Under the pieces are notes generated by a model. It had not been told where the DNA came from. It saw nothing but the letters and a program-made list of their open reading frames with translations, and did not search any database. 6,626 nucleotides of DNA from assembly GCA_003696125.1 (NCBI GenBank), contig RFHZ01000771.1, forward strand, positions 1-6,626. The letters run 5' to 3'. The DNA comes from Nitrospinota bacterium. Its GTDB lineage: Bacteria; Tectomicrobia; Entotheonellia; J063. Below, piece by piece: positions 5,315 through 6,626 of this stretch; the first letter of the stretch is position 1, and every line of letters begins with the position of its first letter. Both the position numbers and the translations under genes were made by a program.

Positions 5315-6175
5315 ATGGCTGAAGGAATACCGGGGATCTGGAAACGGGTTTTTACCCACCTCTGGCGGGATAAGAAGGTTGCTCTGGGACTGCTGATACT
5401 GAGCATCGAGGTGTGCATGGCCCTCTTTGCACCTTTTATCGCCCCGTACGATCCGGAGGCGCAAGACTTCGATATCCTCCAGCCCCCTTCACCAGACCAT
5501 CTACTCGGTACCGACGAGTTCGGCCGTGATCTGTTGAGCCGCCTGATCGCCGGAGCCCGGGTCTCCCTGACCGTAGGGATCTCGGCCGTGGCCTTGGCCA
5601 TGCTCATCGGTATCCCCCTGGGACTCCTCTCCGGGTATTACGGGGGCTGGATCGATCTGTTGATCATGCGCTACATCGATCTCCAGTGGGCCTTCCCGGG
5701 CCTGATCATCGCCGTAGGCCTGATGGCCATCTTTGGTCCAGGGCTGGGCAATGTGATCATCGCCATCTCTCTCGCCTATATCGACGACTTTGCCCGTATC
5801 ATCCGGGGGGTGGTCCTGGCCATCCGGGAAGAGGATTTTGTGACGGCTGCCCGGGCCCTGGGGGCCTCGGATGCCCGCATCCTGATCCGCCAGATCCTCC
5901 CCAACAGCCTGGCCCCGATCATTGTGCAGGGCACGGTCAGCGTTTCGTACGCCATCCTGGCCGAATCGACCCTCTCCTTCCTGGGCCTGGGGGTCAAGAT
6001 CACCACCCCTACCTGGGGTCTGATCCTCAGCGGTGCCCGCGGCTTCTTTACCCTGGCCTGGTGGCTGGGGATCTTCCCGGGACTCGCCATCATGATCACG
6101 GTGCTGAGCATCAACTTCGTGGGTGACGGATTGCGCGACATCCTCGATGTCAAAGAGGTACGGGAGGGGATCTAG
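5315..6175 (+). CDS. ABC transporter permease, DppC/OppC type
   Basis: Second inner-membrane subunit, expected to pair with the upstream DppB-like protein; 286 residues, normal for DppC. The N-terminal OppC_N region (about 1-60) has one helix (about 22-42) ending FAPFIAPYDP. It is followed by the highly conserved HLLGTDEFGRDLLSRLI (62-78). The EAA loop for ATPase contact is EEDFVTAARALGA (172-184) through LPNSLAPIIV. Other hallmarks are AESTLSFLGLG (216-226), TPTWG (231-235) and NFVGDGLRDILD (267-278). Start ATG 5315 has AAGGG (5303-5307) 7 bases upstream; 27 bases separate it from the previous stop. The stop TAG is followed directly by the ATG of the next gene. No ATPase gene follows, although dpp/opp operons usually place two there. 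Confidence 0.95.
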   Translation: MAEGIPGIWKRVFTHLWRDKKVALGLLILSIEVCMALFAPFIAPYDPEAQDFDILQPPSPDHLLGTDEFGRDLLSRLIAGARVSLTVGISAVALAMLIGIPLGLLSGYYGGWIDLLIMRYIDLQWAFPGLIIAVGLMAIFGPGLGNVIIAISLAYIDDFARIIRGVVLAIREEDFVTAARALGASDARILIRQILPNSLAPIIVQGTVSVSYAILAESTLSFLGLGVKITTPTWGLILSGARGFFTLAWWLGIFPGLAIMITVLSINFVGDGLRDILDVKEVREGI

Positions 6176-6626
6176 ATGGCGTCCCTCTTCTTCGAGCAGT
6201 ACGATTTCACCTCCTGCTATGACGAAGTCTTTGCCCCCAACGGCATCCCCCGCCCTCACTATCGGACCATCGTAGAGCGGTTCACCTCCTATACCCCTTC
6301 CGAGTTCAACAGGCGTCGTGCCCTGGCCGAGTTGACCTTTCGCTATCAGGGCATCACCTTCACCGTGTACGGTGACGAGACCGGGGTGGAACGGATCTTC
6401 CCCTTTGACCTCTTTCCCCGCGTCATCCCGGCTTCAGAGTGGGCGCAGATCGAAGCCGGGTTGATCCAGCGGGTTACGGCTCTCAATGCCTTCTTGCACG
6501 ATATCTACCATGAGGCAGAGATCCTGCAGGCAGGGGTGATTCCGCGTCGTCTGATCGAAGGGAAGCCCCTCTTTCGCCCCGAAGTGCGAGGCATTACCCT
6601 CCCCTATAATGTGTACACCCACATCG
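6176..6626 (+). CDS. Circularly permuted ATP-grasp protein, COG2308 (DUF404/DUF407), N-terminal part
   Basis: The frame is open to the right edge and gives 150 residues of a protein usually about 470-490 long. Recognisable family segments, in order, are YDEVFAPNGIPRPHYR (15-30), YQGITFTVYGDETGVERIF (57-75), PFDLFPRVIP (76-85), EWAQIEAGLIQRVTALNAFL (88-107), HDIYH (108-112), and FRPEVRG (133-139) leading to YTHI. The ATP-binding residues lie in the part outside the window. COG2308 proteins are predicted ATP-dependent amide or peptide ligases with unproven substrates. Known partners are alpha-E (COG2307) and transglutaminase-like (COG1305) proteins, as in the Mycobacterium tuberculosis Rv2409c-Rv2411c cluster, and in some genomes the Anbu proteasome-like peptidase. 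The ATG follows the permease stop with no gap, and GGAGGGG (6163-6169) lies 6 bases upstream, so translational coupling is likely. No signal peptide is seen, so it should be cytoplasmic. Confidence 0.9.
   Translation, partial: MASLFFEQYDFTSCYDEVFAPNGIPRPHYRTIVERFTSYTPSEFNRRRALAELTFRYQGITFTVYGDETGVERIFPFDLFPRVIPASEWAQIEAGLIQRVTALNAFLHDIYHEAEILQAGVIPRRLIEGKPLFRPEVRGITLPYNVYTHI

Noticed and set aside
5501-6259. 252-codon minus-strand open frame opposite the DppC-like gene
   Set aside because: Composition rich in Asp, Gly and Gln as expected for the reverse of hydrophobic membrane codons; the plus strand has strong family motifs and crosses into the COG2308 gene.
1-6626. CRISPR array, insertion sequence, attachment site or rRNA/tRNA gene
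   Set aside because: No spaced direct repeats, transposase or integrase frames, terminal inverted repeats with target duplication, or RNA gene hallmarks were seen on either strand.

Overview
The window is an ordinary-looking piece of chromosome from a Gram-negative-type bacterium with moderately high GC (about 55-60% by eye, not counted). The evidence for that is a Tat-exported periplasmic binding protein, molybdenum cofactor biosynthesis, Shine-Dalgarno-led genes and sigma70-like promoters. The gene mix (acyl-CoA dehydrogenase, MoeA, dipeptide-type ABC transporter, COG2308 ATP-grasp protein) would fit Deltaproteobacteria-like or NC10/Rokubacteria-like lineages, but I cannot fix the taxon from the sequence alone.

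Layout. (1) Positions 1-695, plus strand: the 3' two thirds of an acyl-CoA dehydrogenase gene whose start lies outside the window. (2) 696-999: a 304-base gene-free stretch. It holds a perfect 13-bp hairpin, a very C-rich and G-poor tract (probable termination zone), a candidate promoter and a possible leader hairpin. (3) 1000-1188, plus: a 62-residue protein of unknown family with a very good ribosome binding site. (4) 1236-2447, minus: moeA, encoding molybdopterin molybdotransferase. It converges on the small gene and has altered residues at several usually invariant active-site motifs. (5) 2448-2734: a divergent control region with two perfect TTGACA -35 boxes placed back to back, followed by a roughly 180-base structured leader. 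(6) 2735 to the window end, plus: a tight operon of a Tat-exported peptide/dipeptide-type solute-binding protein, a DppB-like permease, a DppC-like permease and, starting on the base after the second permease's stop codon, the N-terminal 150 residues of a circularly permuted ATP-grasp protein (COG2308/DUF404-DUF407).

How the genes may work together. The binding protein and two permeases are the capture and membrane parts of a peptide-type ABC importer. No ATPase gene lies between them and the ligase gene, so the ATPases must be further downstream or elsewhere. COG2308 proteins are known as partners of alpha-E (COG2307), transglutaminase-like (COG1305) and, in some genomes, Anbu proteasome-like genes. 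Such systems are proposed to make or remove peptide or amide linkages. Joining this ligase by apparent translational coupling to a peptide importer is the most interesting point in the window. It suggests, by inference only, that the imported substrate and the ligase's substrate or product are related. The acyl-CoA dehydrogenase, the small protein and moeA show no clear functional link to the transporter, although moeA may share divergent control with it.
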